Shown: positions 1-10,889 of the stretch, in pieces
Layout of the letters: the number at the start of each line of letters is the position of its first letter
Numbering within the stretch: position 1 is the first letter of the stretch
NCBI GenBank assembly: GCA_963575745.1
Contig: CAUYUJ010020615.1
Span: 1,002,736 to 1,066,735, forward strand
Origin: Prorocentrum cordatum
Taxonomy: Eukaryota > Sar > Dinophyceae > Prorocentrales > Prorocentraceae
Length of the DNA stretch: 64,000 nt
Direction: 5' to 3'
Program-made: the position numbers and the translations under genes
The notes under the pieces: generated by a model
What the model was told of the DNA's origin: nothing
Seen by the model: the letters and a program-made list of their open reading frames with translations, nothing else
The model's database searches: none

Positions 1-168
1 ATACACTTCCGGAGGTCCGCGTAAATTTCTGTAATCGGCGCTGACCCCTCTCCCCGGCGCGCAGAGCGCGCAAGAGGCGGCGCCGGAGGCGCCAACAGGG
101 GGGCTCAGCGCAGATTCACGAAATCCACGAGAAGCTTCGAAAGCTTATGTTGATGTAGTTTTTTGTCC
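1..168. repeat. Palindromic introner-like repeat, family A copy 1 (left edge cut)
   Basis: Imperfect hairpin: a left arm with 'ggtccgcg...atcggcgctga' pairs with a right arm carrying 'tcagcgcagatt...', around a GC-rich loop with 'ggcgcgcagagcgcgc'. It resembles the copies at 2172-2375, 25622-25835, 53363-53571, 54851-55055, 55632-55858, 57171-57726 and 58320-58530. Read on the minus strand it begins about 169 with a CGAAGGACAAAAA end directly after the EF-hand exon, so it probably lies in an intron of that gene. The left end runs off the window. Confidence 0.75.
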
Positions 169-333
169 TTCGATGATTGGGCCGATGGGATTCGCAAGTC
201 GTTGAGCAACCTGCAGTGCTGCCTCGCCGCGACATGGAGGCGGCTCCTCCATGGACACGTACCCGCTGTCATCCTTGTCGAGCGTCTTGTACAGAAGCCG
301 CACGTCGCCCTGCCAGCCCATGTGGGTGCACGC
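166..333 (-). CDS. EF-hand calcium-binding protein, single exon fragment
   Basis: The minus strand reads from a canonical acceptor (ACTTCAG then GCG at 333) through a helix-loop-helix segment with 'LLYKTLDKDDSGYVSMEE'. The loop DKDDSGYVSMEE has D, D, S, Y, S and E at EF-hand calcium positions 1, 3, 5, 7, 9 and 12, with the conserved Gly at position 6. The preceding 'GWQGDVRLLYKTLD' style is common in dinoflagellate EF-hand proteins. The exon stays open to about 166, where family A repeat copy 1 begins, which would make that repeat the next intron. Neither the start nor the rest of the protein is in the window. The frame also stays open upstream of 333 to 615, but that part reads like intron. 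The domain call is fairly secure; which EF-hand protein this is cannot be said. Confidence 0.6.
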
Positions 334-2093
334 CTGAAGTGCGTTTTGGGGGGCGGAGCAAGGGAGAGGGAGAGTGAAACGAAGAAGGAGGGTGAGAGAA
401 GCCGTTTCGACACGATGCTCGATGGTGTGCCAGGCCGTGGCAATATCACAACATTCTGCGAGCGCCACACGTGCGCACGCCATCACGCCAGATCCTGCCA
501 GCACCGCGAGTGCCCATGAGCGCCACGATACTTCTGTGAAAACCAATGCACGCCTGTGAACGGCTTGCGGGCTTTCGGTTAATGCTTGGAGGCCAGGAGG
601 GAGGGGGAAAAGCATGCGCTATGCCTAGGATATGGTTTAGTCTCGAGGTCTAGAGGCGGGGACAGTCGGTCCTACTACCACAGCACTTTTTCGCGTCCAA
701 GTCCTCCTGCAGGAGGAAGGCGAAAGGAGAAGGACATAAACAAGGCAAGGGAGAAAGATCGAACACAGCCGCGACGGACAGATCCTTCGACGCCAACCTC
801 TCGGAGCCCGTTTCGGGCCTGGGGCCCGTCACCCGGGGTGAAACACCGCCTGAGATCCACCCGACACGCCACTCTGGGAGGAGGACACCGAGAGAGCGAG
901 AGATCGAGGAGTCGAGGATCGACAGAGCGAGGCTCGAGAGGTCGAGGTCTGAGGCCAGGGGCCTTCGAGGAACGAGAACCGAGAGATCGAGGATGCAAGG
1001 GGCACCAGTCTTGAGCGGACTCCGGTCGGGACACCCCGCGGCCGGGACACCCCGCGGCCCGACCCCCCTGCGGGGTTCTGAGCTGACTGCAGCCAAAGTT
1101 CCGACGCGGGGATCCTTGGACAAGGAACAGCGCGCCTCTCTGGGCCAGAGCTGCGCCCAGGTGCACGAGGGGGGGTCAGAAATTGAGCACCGAGCCCAGT
1201 CAAACCATGGTGGACTTTATCCCAAACGTTTCACCGTATGTTCTCTATCTTCGGCGTCTGCCATCCTCAGACAACGCGTCAGGCTCAGACAGCCGTCGTT
1301 CGGACCAAGGACTGAGAGATAGGGGGGCGGAGGAAAAGGAGGAGGAAACCAAGGGTCGCAAGGGTTGTGATCTCCAGGGTCTCAACGCCTGGCCTGGGCT
1401 GCCTCTGGATGGCTCCTGTGAGGAAAGTGGGCGGGCGAGTGTTGCTGCGGCGTTCTCTCTCTCTCTCTCTCTTTATCCCTTTCTCTCTCTCTCTCTCCCT
1501 CTCTCTTGTGCAGTCATCGCGCTACCACAAGGAAGTTTGAGGGAGGAACGAATGGGATGTTCTGGGCACGGTGGTCCTCTGCCACGAACCGGTTCCCCGA
1601 CCTGGATCTGAGGAACGGCCAGAACTGAGCCTGCTGAACCCAAATGGCCCTTCCTTCAGCGTTTTGTTTTTCTCTGGAAGCGCGCTTTCGAACGGACACA
1701 ACCCAGGGGTCGAGTCCCTGCTTAAGCGAGGACTCGATCCCTCGTCCGTTCAGCACGCGCGCGCAGCCCCACGCTCCGTGAGGAGAACAAAACCGACTGC
1801 GGCGCGCGCCACTGCACAAATCCGAGGTGCCTTTCGCACTCTCACAAGTGTCCAGGGAGGTTGTGAAGCCATGTGCCACGTGCTCTCTTGGGGAACGCAC
1901 GGGCCAGACGCCCCCTTGGACAACGAACCCGCCGGTGCCGTGCGTGTCGCCCCGCTCCGTCGGGCTGGAGGCCCGGAAATGCTCGGGAAGGTGACGCCTT
2001 GGGACCGGGAAGTGGACAGGGTGTCGAGCCAAAGCGTGGTCCCTCCTCCCTCCTCCCTCCTCCCTCCTCCCTCCTCCCTCCTCCCTCCTCCCT
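334..2093. other. No supported gene; low-complexity and dispersed repeats
   Basis: Holds a degenerate 'tcgaggatcgacagagcgag' tract (about 890-1000), a duplicated 'gggacaccccgcggcc' (1028-1060), (CT)n with minor interruptions (1452-1506), a dispersed repeat with 'ggttccccgacc' at about 1571-1690 (relatives near 6380-6470 and 61505-61570), and a (CCTCCCT)n tract at 2041-2093. Long open frames here occur on both strands and follow from GC richness, so they are not called. Confidence 0.6.
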
Positions 2094-2450
2094 GGGCCAG
2101 AACTGGCGGAGCGACACGCTGTCCAGAAGTTCCCAGCCGTACTCCGACACCATCCAGGGGGGCGTGGGCACGAGAACAAGCAGCTGCATCAACTATCACT
2201 GTTGGAGCTCCGCGCGGATTTCCTGGATCGGCGCTGGACCCCCCTCCCTGGCGCGCTCCGCGCGCCAGGGGCGGAGCCAGAGGCGCCGCCAGTGGGGCCC
2301 AGCGCCGATCAAAAAAATCCCCGCGGACCTCAGAGCATGCATTTCTGTGCCTCCTTGTATCCTGCGAGGACAGGAGGACGACCCGCGGCACCGGCCTTGA
2401 AGACGTCCCCCTTCGACACCACCATCGAGTCGGTGGGGCTGAGCGCCATG
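2094..2450 (-). CDS. Unidentified protein, two exons split by a family A repeat
   Basis: Upstream minus-strand exon (about 2450 to 2376) reads 'PTDSMVVSKGDVFKAGAAGR' then PPVL. The downstream exon (about 2171 to 2094) reads VPTPPWMVSEYGWELLDSVS then LRQFWP. Between them lies the palindromic repeat. The flanks carry an imperfect direct repeat, CCTGTCCTCG against CTTGTTCTCG (8 of 10). Collapsing it joins the two readings in frame, as in the channel gene at 52.8-59.2 kb. The protein is not recognised. The right-hand limit is arbitrary, and the left end runs into a TCC tract after a possible CAG. I infer a real gene from the in-frame junction only; expression is not shown. Confidence 0.45.
2172..2375. 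mobile_element. Family A palindromic introner-like element, copy 2
   Basis: The left end 'gaacaagcagctgcatcaac' matches the ends at 53377 (gaacaagaagaactgc), 55648 (gaggaacaaacag) and 54858 (gaaaggaaaaaactgc). The central hairpin pairs 'gagctccgcgcggatttcc' with 'ccccgcggacctc'. Boundaries are set by analogy and are good to about 10 bp. Confidence 0.7.
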
Positions 2451-3212
2451 CGCCTGCGCGCCGACGGCCGCCGCCGAGGCCGACGCCGCGCGCCCTCGGC
2501 CCAATGCCGCCGGAGGGCGCCGATTGGCCAGCGATCGGGTGCCGAAGGCAGGCGGTCAAGAAAGAGGGGGGGGGTCCTGCTCCTCCTCCTCGTCCTCCTC
2601 GTCCTCCTCCTCCTCCTCCCTCCGCGCAAACTCGTCGTAAAAATCACAAGAGCTTCACGGATGGAGGGTGGCTGTTTTCCAAAATGTGACTCTCGCCTTA
2701 GCGCTGCGCACATTCTTCTTAACCTTTTGCAGCAGTGTCAAATATTATCATGGTGAACGTCCAATAAGTGGCGTTCTGGCGTGATGTCGGATTTTCAGGG
2801 CGTAACAATCAGGCTGATTCGCGGTGTTGAAGTCCCAGGATGTTTGTTCTCTTACGATTCGGGATCGTCAAGACGCAAAAACAAGGGTGATTCAACGCTG
2901 GACGAAAACGGCCTGGGACCGACACCGACGGACCTGGACCCGCACAAACGACGGCCGCGACGCCCTCTCGCGAACCGAAAACGGAAAATTCCTGAATAGA
3001 CGAGTCAGGGTAGGAGGTTTATCCACCTCCGAGTGATTCACGGCGTTGAAGTCTCAAGATTGGCTTTCTGAGACAGTTCTGGATTTTCAAACGGTTGTCT
3101 TCCAACGGGGCGCTTCCCTCAATGAAAATGAATCCTTGTAGGGGCCTGAGAAGAGGGAACTTGGAGGGAGGGTCTACTGCAAGTTCGTTGATGAGTCTTG
3201 GGTTTACTCTGG
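2451..3212. other. No supported gene; TCC tract and family H repeat
   Basis: Contains a degenerate TCC tract (2577-2620) and, at about 2885-3035, a dispersed repeat ('gacctggacccgca...cgaaccgaaaacgg') with better copies at 48161-48322 and 53779-53950. A local repeat 'gattc.cggcgttgaagtc' occurs at 2815 and 3034. Confidence 0.6.
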
Positions 3213-3346
3213 TCCTCCTCCTCCTCCTCCTCCTCCTCCTCCTCCTCCTCCTCCTCCTCCTCCTCCTCCTCCTCCTCCTCCTCCTCCTCCTCCTCCTCCT
3301 CCTCCTCCTCCTCCTCCTCCCCCCTCCCTCCCCCTCCTCCTCCTAT
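3213..3346. repeat. (CCT)n microsatellite
   Basis: About 40 uninterrupted CCT units followed by a C-rich tail. It produces poly-Leu, poly-Ser and poly-Pro readings in three frames, which are artefacts. Confidence 0.95.
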
Positions 3347-3799
3347 ATCCGCCTCCTCATGGCCCTACGCCCAGTACACATGTGCACAGCTTCTTTAACA
3401 TTCGCAAGAACTCACCCCCTGGGAATTCGACAATGCTACAGCCAGCTCAGAATTGTCTGGACTGCGCGGGTGGTAGCGACTTGGATTGTCGAGAAAATTG
3501 GACGGTGGGCGAAGTTTGAGAATGCAGCACAACTGAGCACCCATACGTTTGGACATAATGACATTATAAACATTGAACAGTGGAGACAAGTTGGACGGCC
3601 ACATGACATCAGCAACTTGAAAATATGCAGCGAGGCAAGAGGGTCAACAATCCATCATCGGCATGTCAGAACTTACATCTGGGATTATAATGGGGAATAT
3701 GGGCTGCGTTTTAGGTACCACTATGAATGTAATTGCACCTGATACCAAACATACGAATGCCAGCCTTACGTTCACAAGACAACACGACCACACAGCGGA
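3347..3799. other. AT-richer unassigned stretch
   Basis: Base composition drops clearly below the GC-rich surroundings. One plus-strand frame stays open to 3742 but resembles no family I know. No repeat is recognised. It may be intron sequence of the gene ending at 3949. Confidence 0.4.
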
Positions 3800-3949
3800 A
3801 GCAGATATTTGTGGACGATGATGAATCAGATGTACGTGGACGAGGATGAGTCAGATGCCGAAGCCATGATGCAGGCCCTGCCCGAGGACAAGTCAACGGA
3901 GGTGTTCGACATTCCTCCTGGGTGGTATCGCAGCGCCTCTTCGAGCTAA
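3800..3949 (+). CDS. Unidentified protein, C-terminal exon
   Basis: After a candidate acceptor (gcggaagcag, ending about 3807) one plus-strand frame reads an acidic segment, 'MYVDEDESDAEAMMQAL', then 'EVFDIPPGWYRSASSS' and a TAA at 3947-3949. The acidic stretch contains a near-perfect 22-bp direct repeat ('gtggacga.gatga.tcagatg' at about 3811 and 3836), a possible footprint of tandem duplication or of an excised insertion. Codon use is GC3-rich, unlike the AT-rich DNA just upstream. No family is recognised. Confidence 0.4.
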   Translation, partial: SRYLWTMMNQMYVDEDESDAEAMMQALPEDKSTEVFDIPPGWYRSASSS

Positions 3950-6900
3950 ATGTAACCGAGAGCTGCGCATTCACAACTCCAGGAAGCTTCGCACGCTGGC
4001 CTCATAGCATGTGTGTTTAGGCGCCGGCCAGGAAACATACGGCCTCGTAATCTTGAGCGCTGTAGCTGTCTATAAAGCGTGGGAGGAGCTTATGCTGTCT
4101 GCGACCTGCGCAGAGTGGACTACCACCTCCCCGCAATTCTGAGCGAATCCCACTCAGCCCTTGCCCCCCGCTCTGCACACCCTCGTACCGACTGCGCTCG
4201 CTATCTAGCCTCCCCTCGCTTCCCCCACCGCGCTCAGGGAAGGATCTACGGGGAGTATAGGAGTGGGGCATGATCCACAATGACGCGCTGCTGACCTGCC
4301 GCTCGCGTCGCATGCTCTACATGTGGGGCGAGACTCTGTCAGGAGCCGCTCACCGGGATCAGACTTACCAGGGGTTGCGCAGATGAGTTGTTCAGAGACT
4401 CGTATCAAAGATAAAGGGGAAACATTTCGCGAAAAAAGAAAAAAGGGGAAGAAACCGCGACACAATCCAACGAGGGTGTAGAAACGGACCCGCAGGGTAA
4501 TGAGCGGAAGGGAATGTAGCGAAACCCCTGCAGCAAAGTGGGCGCACCTTCGATGCACAGCGACAGTGGCATCATGACGAGCCAGTCCAATGACCACAGG
4601 GACAATGAATCATCCTCCGACTCCAGTTCCTTCACTCGGCGGGCGTATCGTTTTCCCAACGGGCAGAGATACGCGAGCCTTCTGCACGATTCGGACATGA
4701 TGAAGGCGGCCCGTCTGGCTCTTCCAAATGGTATTCGCGTGGGTGCTGGGTTATTCCTACGATACTGGTTCACATCGTGAGAGCGGGCACTGCCATGAGT
4801 CCCTCGGGCAATCGCTGACCTAATCCTCTTCTTGATCCGGCAGATCCTCGGCCTCCTCCTCCTCAGGGGAGCCGCACCGACCACAGACCGGCGCCCAGCC
4901 CTCGACGGCGAACCCGCTCGCTCCTGGGCGGCGCAGCACCCGCCTGGCACACAGGTCAAGATCGACGGCGAAGGGGCGAATCGTCGATCCCCCGTTTCGT
5001 TTTCCTTCCCCCGTGACGCTCCGGAGACCCAGGTTTGCACTTCTGGCACGCTGGGTCCAAAAAATAGAAGAGTTGATGCTTCACGGGACGCTTCGTCCAG
5101 CGCGATTGCCTCTGCCTTGAAGACTGCTACACGGCAGACTGCCTTGAAGACTGTGCGCGCCCAGTCTCCCCCTTGAAGGACTTCATGCCCTCCTCCTCGC
5201 CCTCCTCGCCTTCTTCTAATTATCCACTCCCACCCCATGTGCCCGCTGACACGCTGAGACCGGCGCCACCCGCGGATGTAGTTGCCATGGGTTCTCTTCA
5301 GGAAGGCCTGGCGCCGCATCACCGGCGGTGCCACACAGGGTGAAGTGCGGAATTGGGTGGAACGAGCAAGGGGGAATGAATCCTCATCCTGCTCCTTCCA
5401 CAAACAGGAGTCAACTCGTGGGAGGTACTCGCAAGAGCAATCGAAGGCTGTGTCTGCCTGGTTGCAACCATTGAGCCAGACAAGGCCAGAATAAGCCCAG
5501 GAGTAAGCCCCACATGTACAAAAGGGTTCGACAGAACAAAACCAACACGGGATCCTACAGGATTGGGAAGGTTTTCGGTCACGAATACACTAGCCCCGAT
5601 GTTGATTTGACCTGCCAAGAGTTATAGCCTAACGCCACCCTTGCCTCCCGCCCCTTCTCACGAGGCGGACGTAGACAGACAGGGGGGGAAGGCAGGATGG
5701 GACGGGAAGGAGCGGGAGGGGGGAAGTGGAGAGGGAAGGCGGACCCGGGCAGGGGATGGGGGGGGAAGACGGATTGGGGTGGGTAGGACAAGAACGAACG
5801 AACGAACGAACGACCACCGCTGCGGACGGACAAGAGTCAGGACCGAGCTCGGACTAGGCGGTTGTGGCCGTGGCCTCTGGATTCTGGCGTGTCTGGGCAC
5901 ATGCAGTTCGAGGTAATCAAAAACTTGAGGGCAGGGAGGCCACGAAAGGACGAGAGGCAGGAGGGCGGGAGGGGAATGGGGAAGAGACAGCGATATGTGA
6001 AGGTAAGGAAGGATTGGTCACGAGAGACGTGATGAGCGCCGTGGATGCTTCGTGCGAACGTAGCCAGTGGAACGACAACGAATGGAGTTCGCGAATAGGC
6101 AAGTGGATTAGCCGATCGGCACAGGCAGCAAACGTACAGAAGTATGGGCAAGGGGTGGGGAAGGACGGAGGCGAGCAGTGAGCCGAATCAACCCTCAACG
6201 TCTCCTGAAACGCCTTCGCGAGTGCCTCCTCTTCGCGGCCTCATCGCAGTCGGGATCTGGCCGAGGCTGTATGCTGACCGATCGCCTCGCGCCGCTGCCA
6301 GCGAGCGAGCGGGCCCGCCTCGCGCCAACAGTCACCGCGCCCAACACAGTGAACACCGCAGAAAGGAACGGAGGGGGGCCGTTCTCGCCACGGCGAGCCT
6401 CGGCCACGAGCAGGTTCCCCGACCCAACTCGAAGGGACGGCCAGAAAACCACACAGTCGGACTTGATTGGGGAGGACACGCGAGAGGACACGAGACCCTT
6501 CCGACGGCTACACTGCCATGGGAATGTAAAAGGCACGGGTCTCTAAAGACAGGACACAAGGTTACCCCTGCCTTGGCAGGGTCAACCTACTAATCAAGGC
6601 CGACTGTAGAACCCTCCTGATCCCTCCATGGCCCCCATCTTAAGTGCACCCGCTCGCCAATGTGCAGCGGGCGCAGCCGCAACCGTGCCAGAGCACGGCA
6701 AGTTCGTGTCGTGCCGACTTCGGCGTTGGCTCCTGACACTGAGAAGATCGCTCGACGTTGAACGATCGGCCGCTTCAAAAACGCCAGATCCTTCAACCTC
6801 GACCGATTCTGGATCGCCGGCGGCGTTCAACATTGCACGCCCGCAGCGGGGTCGCCGTCCGTCGACACGACGCGAACCTACCGTGTGCACTGCTCAGGCT

Positions 6901-7199
6901 CAGGCCCACAACCTAGTCAAATCTGATAGCAAGGATGCGCGATTATAAAGGATGCAGGCCCCTTGGACGCCCATGTCGAGGCCCTGCGGGCGGGGCTGGC
7001 CATCGAGAGTGAGAAAGGAAGAACCAGAGAGGCACGGATGCAAGGGCACCCTTGGGATGGTTACCCATCTAGAGGAACAAAACACGGCATAAACATGAAC
7101 ATTCGGAGGTACATGCGGATGTCTTGCACCTGCGCAGGACCACCCGCCAGGAGGCTCCAACGCGAAAGTTTATGTCTATGCCGCTTGTTTGAGGGGCAA
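3950..7199. other. No confident gene; open frames without homology and repeat fragments
   Basis: The minus strand of 4405-5403 stays open for over 300 codons, with a possible exon at 4560-4760 (HDVNQYRRNNPAPTR...), but I recognise no family. At about 5540-5640 there is a fragment of family B ('ccgatgttgatttgacctgc'; relatives at 36180, 48736 and 59090). 5790-5812 holds (CGAA)n. 6380-6470 is a copy of the 'ggttccccgacc' repeat seen near 1571 and 61505. Nothing is called between 6600 and 7200. Confidence 0.45.
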
Positions 7200-7410
7200 C
7201 GATCGGGGGGGATAGGCGTACTGGGGGAAACATCGACCTGTAATCGGCGATACATTGCCGACAGATCGGCGACAGGCCCCCGATGACGAACCCGCACGTT
7301 CCTTGGCGGGGTGGGGATATCGGGCCCCTTATCGGCGATCAATGTGCGATTGGGGGCCGATGCAGCACCCCCCCTATGCCTATCCCTCGTATCGTTGCCC
7401 CTGAGACGAC
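7200..7410. repeat. Family C dispersed repeat, copy 1
   Basis: Shares 'aatcggcgatac', 'gatcggcga', a 'cgcacgttccttggcggg' block and the border 'cgttgcccctgag' with copies at about 22290-22560, 23030-23210 and 59227-59400. The last copy sits exactly between two coding segments of the channel gene. Confidence 0.7.
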
Positions 7411-7427
7411 AACCCCGCTTCCTTCGA

Positions 7428-8050
7428 CTGGGGAAACCAGAACGTACCGGTACCGCTACTCCCCGGACCTCTCCTGGGGTGCGTTCTGACCGAAACTTCA
7501 AGGCGAATCCAGCGGTGGCGACAAGGGCCCCCCAGGAGGCCCAAACAGGAGGAAATCGATGGCCGTCCCCTATGCCTATCCCCCCCTGTCGTTGCCCCTA
7601 ACTTTCCTCCTTCGACCATCCTTACCATCGGCTTCGACTGTAACTCCCCGCCGCCTCGCCCGCCGCCCTCCCCCCCACCGCTCCCTCCCCCCACCGCGGG
7701 AGCGGCGGAGCGTGAGGCGGAGCGGAGCGGAGCGGGCGCTGGCTTGGGCTGGGAGGCTGAGGCCCTCGACTCTCTTGTGAAGGGACCCATGGACACACAA
7801 ACAAACATACCCAAATCCCAAGATTCCCAATATCTTCTGGATGTTCGTCTCACCATCCCGCTGCCTTGCCGGCCGTCTGCTATTTTTCGACCTGCCGCCC
7901 TATCGCTCTCGCCCTGCTCCCGAGGGGAAACTGAAAGGTACCGATGCCGCTACTCCCCAGACCTCTCCTGGGGTGCGTTCTGACCAGAATTTCGAAGCGA
8001 ATCCAGCGGTGGCGACGAAGGCCTCCCAAGAAGCCCAAACCGGGGGAAAC
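7428..8050. repeat. Family R: two direct copies of a roughly 130-bp repeat
   Basis: 7428-7560 and 7915-8050 share 'cctctcctggggtgcgttct' and 'gcgaatccagcggtggcgac' with the same spacing. A fragment recurs at about 60085-60130. The 355 bp between them is G/C-skewed DNA with no gene signal. Confidence 0.75.
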
Positions 8051-8687
8051 GGCGGGAAGGGTTAGCCCGTGTGCGCGTCCCGCTCGCGCCCGCCGCGGTT
8101 GATGATCCTCAGAACGTGTGTTAGCGCCAACGTGTGCTGGTCCGCACAAGCCCTGTCAATACGACGGAGGTGCTGTAACGATGGCCGTCGCAGGCCGAAC
8201 AGGGCACAATCGGACCCAGGACAGAATAACATCCTTCAAGAACACGAGACCCTCCGCCGGCAAAAACACACAGAACATCCAAGGGTACCCTCCCGGAGGT
8301 TCACAAGAGCACCCAACGAGCACGAAGAACATGAGGGTTCCCTCCCGGAACCGACCTCGATCTTATACCTCGGGCCGGCTGTAACACACGCCCAGGGGGA
8401 TCATCGACGCGGCCGCGGCGGTCGGGGGCCGAAGCGAGGAATGGGCGCCCGCTCGGGCGCGAGGTGGGCTCCGCTCGTGGAGCGCTGTCCTTCCTGCGCA
8501 CGCCTCCGCCTCCTCCTCGACAATTACACCATATGAATACCACACTCCTCTCTCCCCTGACTCTGTCCGGAAAATGTTCGGGTTCGGCCCCCCTCCGCGT
8601 ACGTACTGTTTGCTTACACGCAAGCTTCTGGCAAATCGGTCTTCATAAGTGTTTTTACACATCCGATCTTTTCAAACGTTCAAATCC
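8051..8687. other. No supported gene
   Basis: Only short open frames on both strands and no recognised repeat. A weak Pol III A/B-box-like pair at 8626-8682 is discussed among the rejected items. Confidence 0.5.
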
Positions 8688-9690
8688 CACCAGCCCTTTG
8701 GGCGTGAGTGGTTTAGAGAGCCCGCTCTGTTCTCAACCCCCCTTCTTCCCCTTCGGGGAGGGGTTTACCCCTCCCCCTACCCCCTCCTCCTGGGCCTGGA
8801 GAGGGCGCCCCGCGGGTGGTTGGAGGGGTCTTTTTCGACTCCTGGGAGGGCTAAAAAACGACACCCCTCACAAGGATTCTGGCCCCGACGGGGGGAGGCA
8901 GAAAAATGCTCCCCTCTTCTTTGAAGCCAAAATCATTGATGTTACTACGGTTTTGGCCCTATGTTGGCCTTCTGAGGGGGCATCGCTAATTAAAGCTCCC
9001 CTCTTCTTTCAAGCCAACATCATTGATTTTACTAAGGTTTTGGCCCCATTGTGGCCTTCGGAAGGGGGCAGCGCTAATTAAAGCTCCCCTCTTCTTTGAT
9101 CGATTTCCTCCAAGATGGCCCCAAGAAGCGCCCAGGAGGCACCAAGAGGCCCCAAGATGGCCCCAAGAGGCCCCCAGGAGGCCCCCAAGAGGATCCCAAA
9201 CGGCCCAAAGAGGCCCCCCCGAGGCACCCAAGACGCCGAAAAGCCCATCAGGACGACCCTCTACTCGCCTGGGCGTCGTTTCTGGACGGGCAGGAGGAGG
9301 GGCCCGAACGACTCACACCAGGACGAGGGGCCCGAACAACTCACACCACGAGAAGCCCGAACGACTCACACCAGGACGAAGAGCCCGAACGACTCACACC
9401 ACGAAGAGCCCGAACGACTCACACCAGGAAGAAGGGCCCGAACGACTCACACCAGGACGAGAAGCCCGAACGACTCAAACCACGAGGAGCGCTTTCTCTC
9501 CCTCCTCCTCCGCCTCGTCCTTCTCCCGCTCCCACCACAAGGAGGATGTACAAGGAGGCGGGAGGAAGGGGGAGCAGGGGAGATATGCGGGGGCAGGCGG
9601 AAACACGCCTGAAAAACACGACTGTCGGCATGCTTCGCTAGAGTTGCTGTTTTGAGATGGGCTGGTGGGGATACGCGAAGCGTGAAGAAT
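8688..9690. repeat. Composite repeat E/D, copy 1
   Basis: Ordered modules are: a head with 'ccaccagccctttggg' and 'cccccttcttcccc' (8688-8790); two tandem 87-bp units with 'gttttggcc' and 'ctaattaaagctcccctctt' (8928-9014 and 9015-9101); a degenerate 'ccaagaggccccaagatggc' tract (9105-9240); a roughly 27-bp tandem array with 'gcccgaacgactcacacca' (9300-9486); and a tail 'gctggtggggatacgcgaag' (9659). The same order of head, gttttggcc unit, CCAAGA tract and GCTGGTGGGG tail recurs at 50018-52150, so these are two copies of one large element. Confidence 0.7.
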
Positions 9691-10090
9691 TTTGTTCCCG
9701 CTACAGCGCTGGCCTCATGTTCGGGCTTCCGCTCGTTCCGGGTCGTGCTTCCGCTGCAACGCCGACCTGAACTCCGCGCTTCCGCTCATTCCGAATCGTG
9801 CTCCCGCTGCAACGCGCAGCGCTGGCCTCAATTTCCGCGCTTCTGCTCGTTCGTTCCAAATCGTGGTCCCGCTGCAGCGCTGGCCTCATTTCCAGCGCCA
9901 TGCCATGGCATGCAATGCAATGCTATGGTGTGCTCCGCTGTGCGATACCATGCCTTCAGCTGCAGCGCTATGCTATGCAGAGCTTGACTACGCAGTGCCA
10001 CGCCATGCTATGCCATGCTACGCGTTGATCTTCAACGCCATGGTATGCCATGTAATGCTATGGCATGCTACGACATCCGACTGCGAGAAC
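9691..10090. repeat. Two tandem-repeat tracts
   Basis: 9700-9900 holds about three units near 70 bp long with 'ttccgctcgttcc' and 'cccgctgca.cgctggcct'. 9896-10080 is a 'ccatgctatg'-type minisatellite. Confidence 0.75.
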
Positions 10091-10889
10091 GGAGTGAAGA
10101 TCTACGCCAAGGTAAGGGATGGGAGGGAGGGGTAGGACGACAGATAAGACGCTTGTGCACCTAACTTGTCTCCATCGCCTCCTCCTCCTCCTCTTCCTCC
10201 TCCTCCTCGTCTCCAACCCTCCTCCTGAACCCCCCGGCTCCTCCTTATCCCTCCATTGATTCACCTCTTCCTCCAACTCCTCGTCACTGTCATCCGTCTG
10301 ACTGTGGCCCCGTCGCTTCGCCTCGACCTCCTCCTCCTCCTCCTCCTCCTCCTCCTCCTCCTCCTGCTCCTCCTCCTCCTCCTCCTTCTCTCCATCTCCC
10401 GCTCTTCGGCATCCTCTTCCTGACGGGGGGGTGAAATGAAGAGGGGACGGGAGGCGAGCCCTGCACGGTGCCTTGAAGTCATTCAGACATGCGCGGCCGC
10501 CCTTCCAGGTGGACTTCCTCGGGGTCGAGCGGTCGCGGTTGCAGGCGAGCTGTCGCGGACCGCCAGTATGGTACAAGAGCAATGTGTGTGTGTGTGTCCC
10601 TTCCTCCCTCTTCTTCCTCACCCTCCTCCTCGCCTTCCTCCTCCTCCTCCTCTTCCTCCTCCGTCTCCTCCTCCTCCTCCTCCTCCTCCTCCTCATCCAC
10701 TCTCCTTCTCTCTCCGCTTCCCCCATCCTCCTCCCTTAAAGCCGAACGGGTCAAAGGCGAGCTACGAGCTCCAGTAAGAGTTCCAGAATGTTTGTATATT
10801 TCGCTCTCCCGCGCGTCGGTCCCATCACCAGGCCAGAACTGGCCCAGAACTGGAAACTCTGACCAGAGATAGTTGATCTGCTGGGCGCG
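10091..10889. other. TCC/GGA-rich tracts; possible acidic exon on minus strand
   Basis: (TCC)n blocks lie at 10178-10212, 10327-10387 and 10620-10694. On the minus strand about 10210-10330 reads an acidic, Glu-rich segment (DDSDEELEEEVNQWRDKEE) continuous with the GGA-encoded poly-Glu. It could be a real exon, but low complexity makes the call weak. The rest has no gene signal. Confidence 0.4.

Noticed and set aside
3198-3398. Poly-Ser, poly-Leu and poly-Pro open frames over the CCT tract
   Set aside because: Every frame of a stop-free triplet repeat is open. The same holds for 10327-10694, 23985-24055, 26676-26762, 54538-54690 and 62690-62790.
4405-5403. 332-codon minus-strand open frame
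   Set aside because: No domain, no codon-bias contrast with the opposite strand and overlapping open frames. Not enough to call a gene.
8626-8690. tRNA-like A box (tggcaaatcgg) and B box (cgttcaaatcc)
   Set aside because: No cloverleaf can be drawn: no acceptor or anticodon stem. It lies beside a dispersed repeat, so at most it is a remote SINE trace.
9300-9486. Regular repeat-spacer array resembling a CRISPR
   Set aside because: Units are imperfect tandem repeats without unique spacers of constant length, in eukaryotic DNA.
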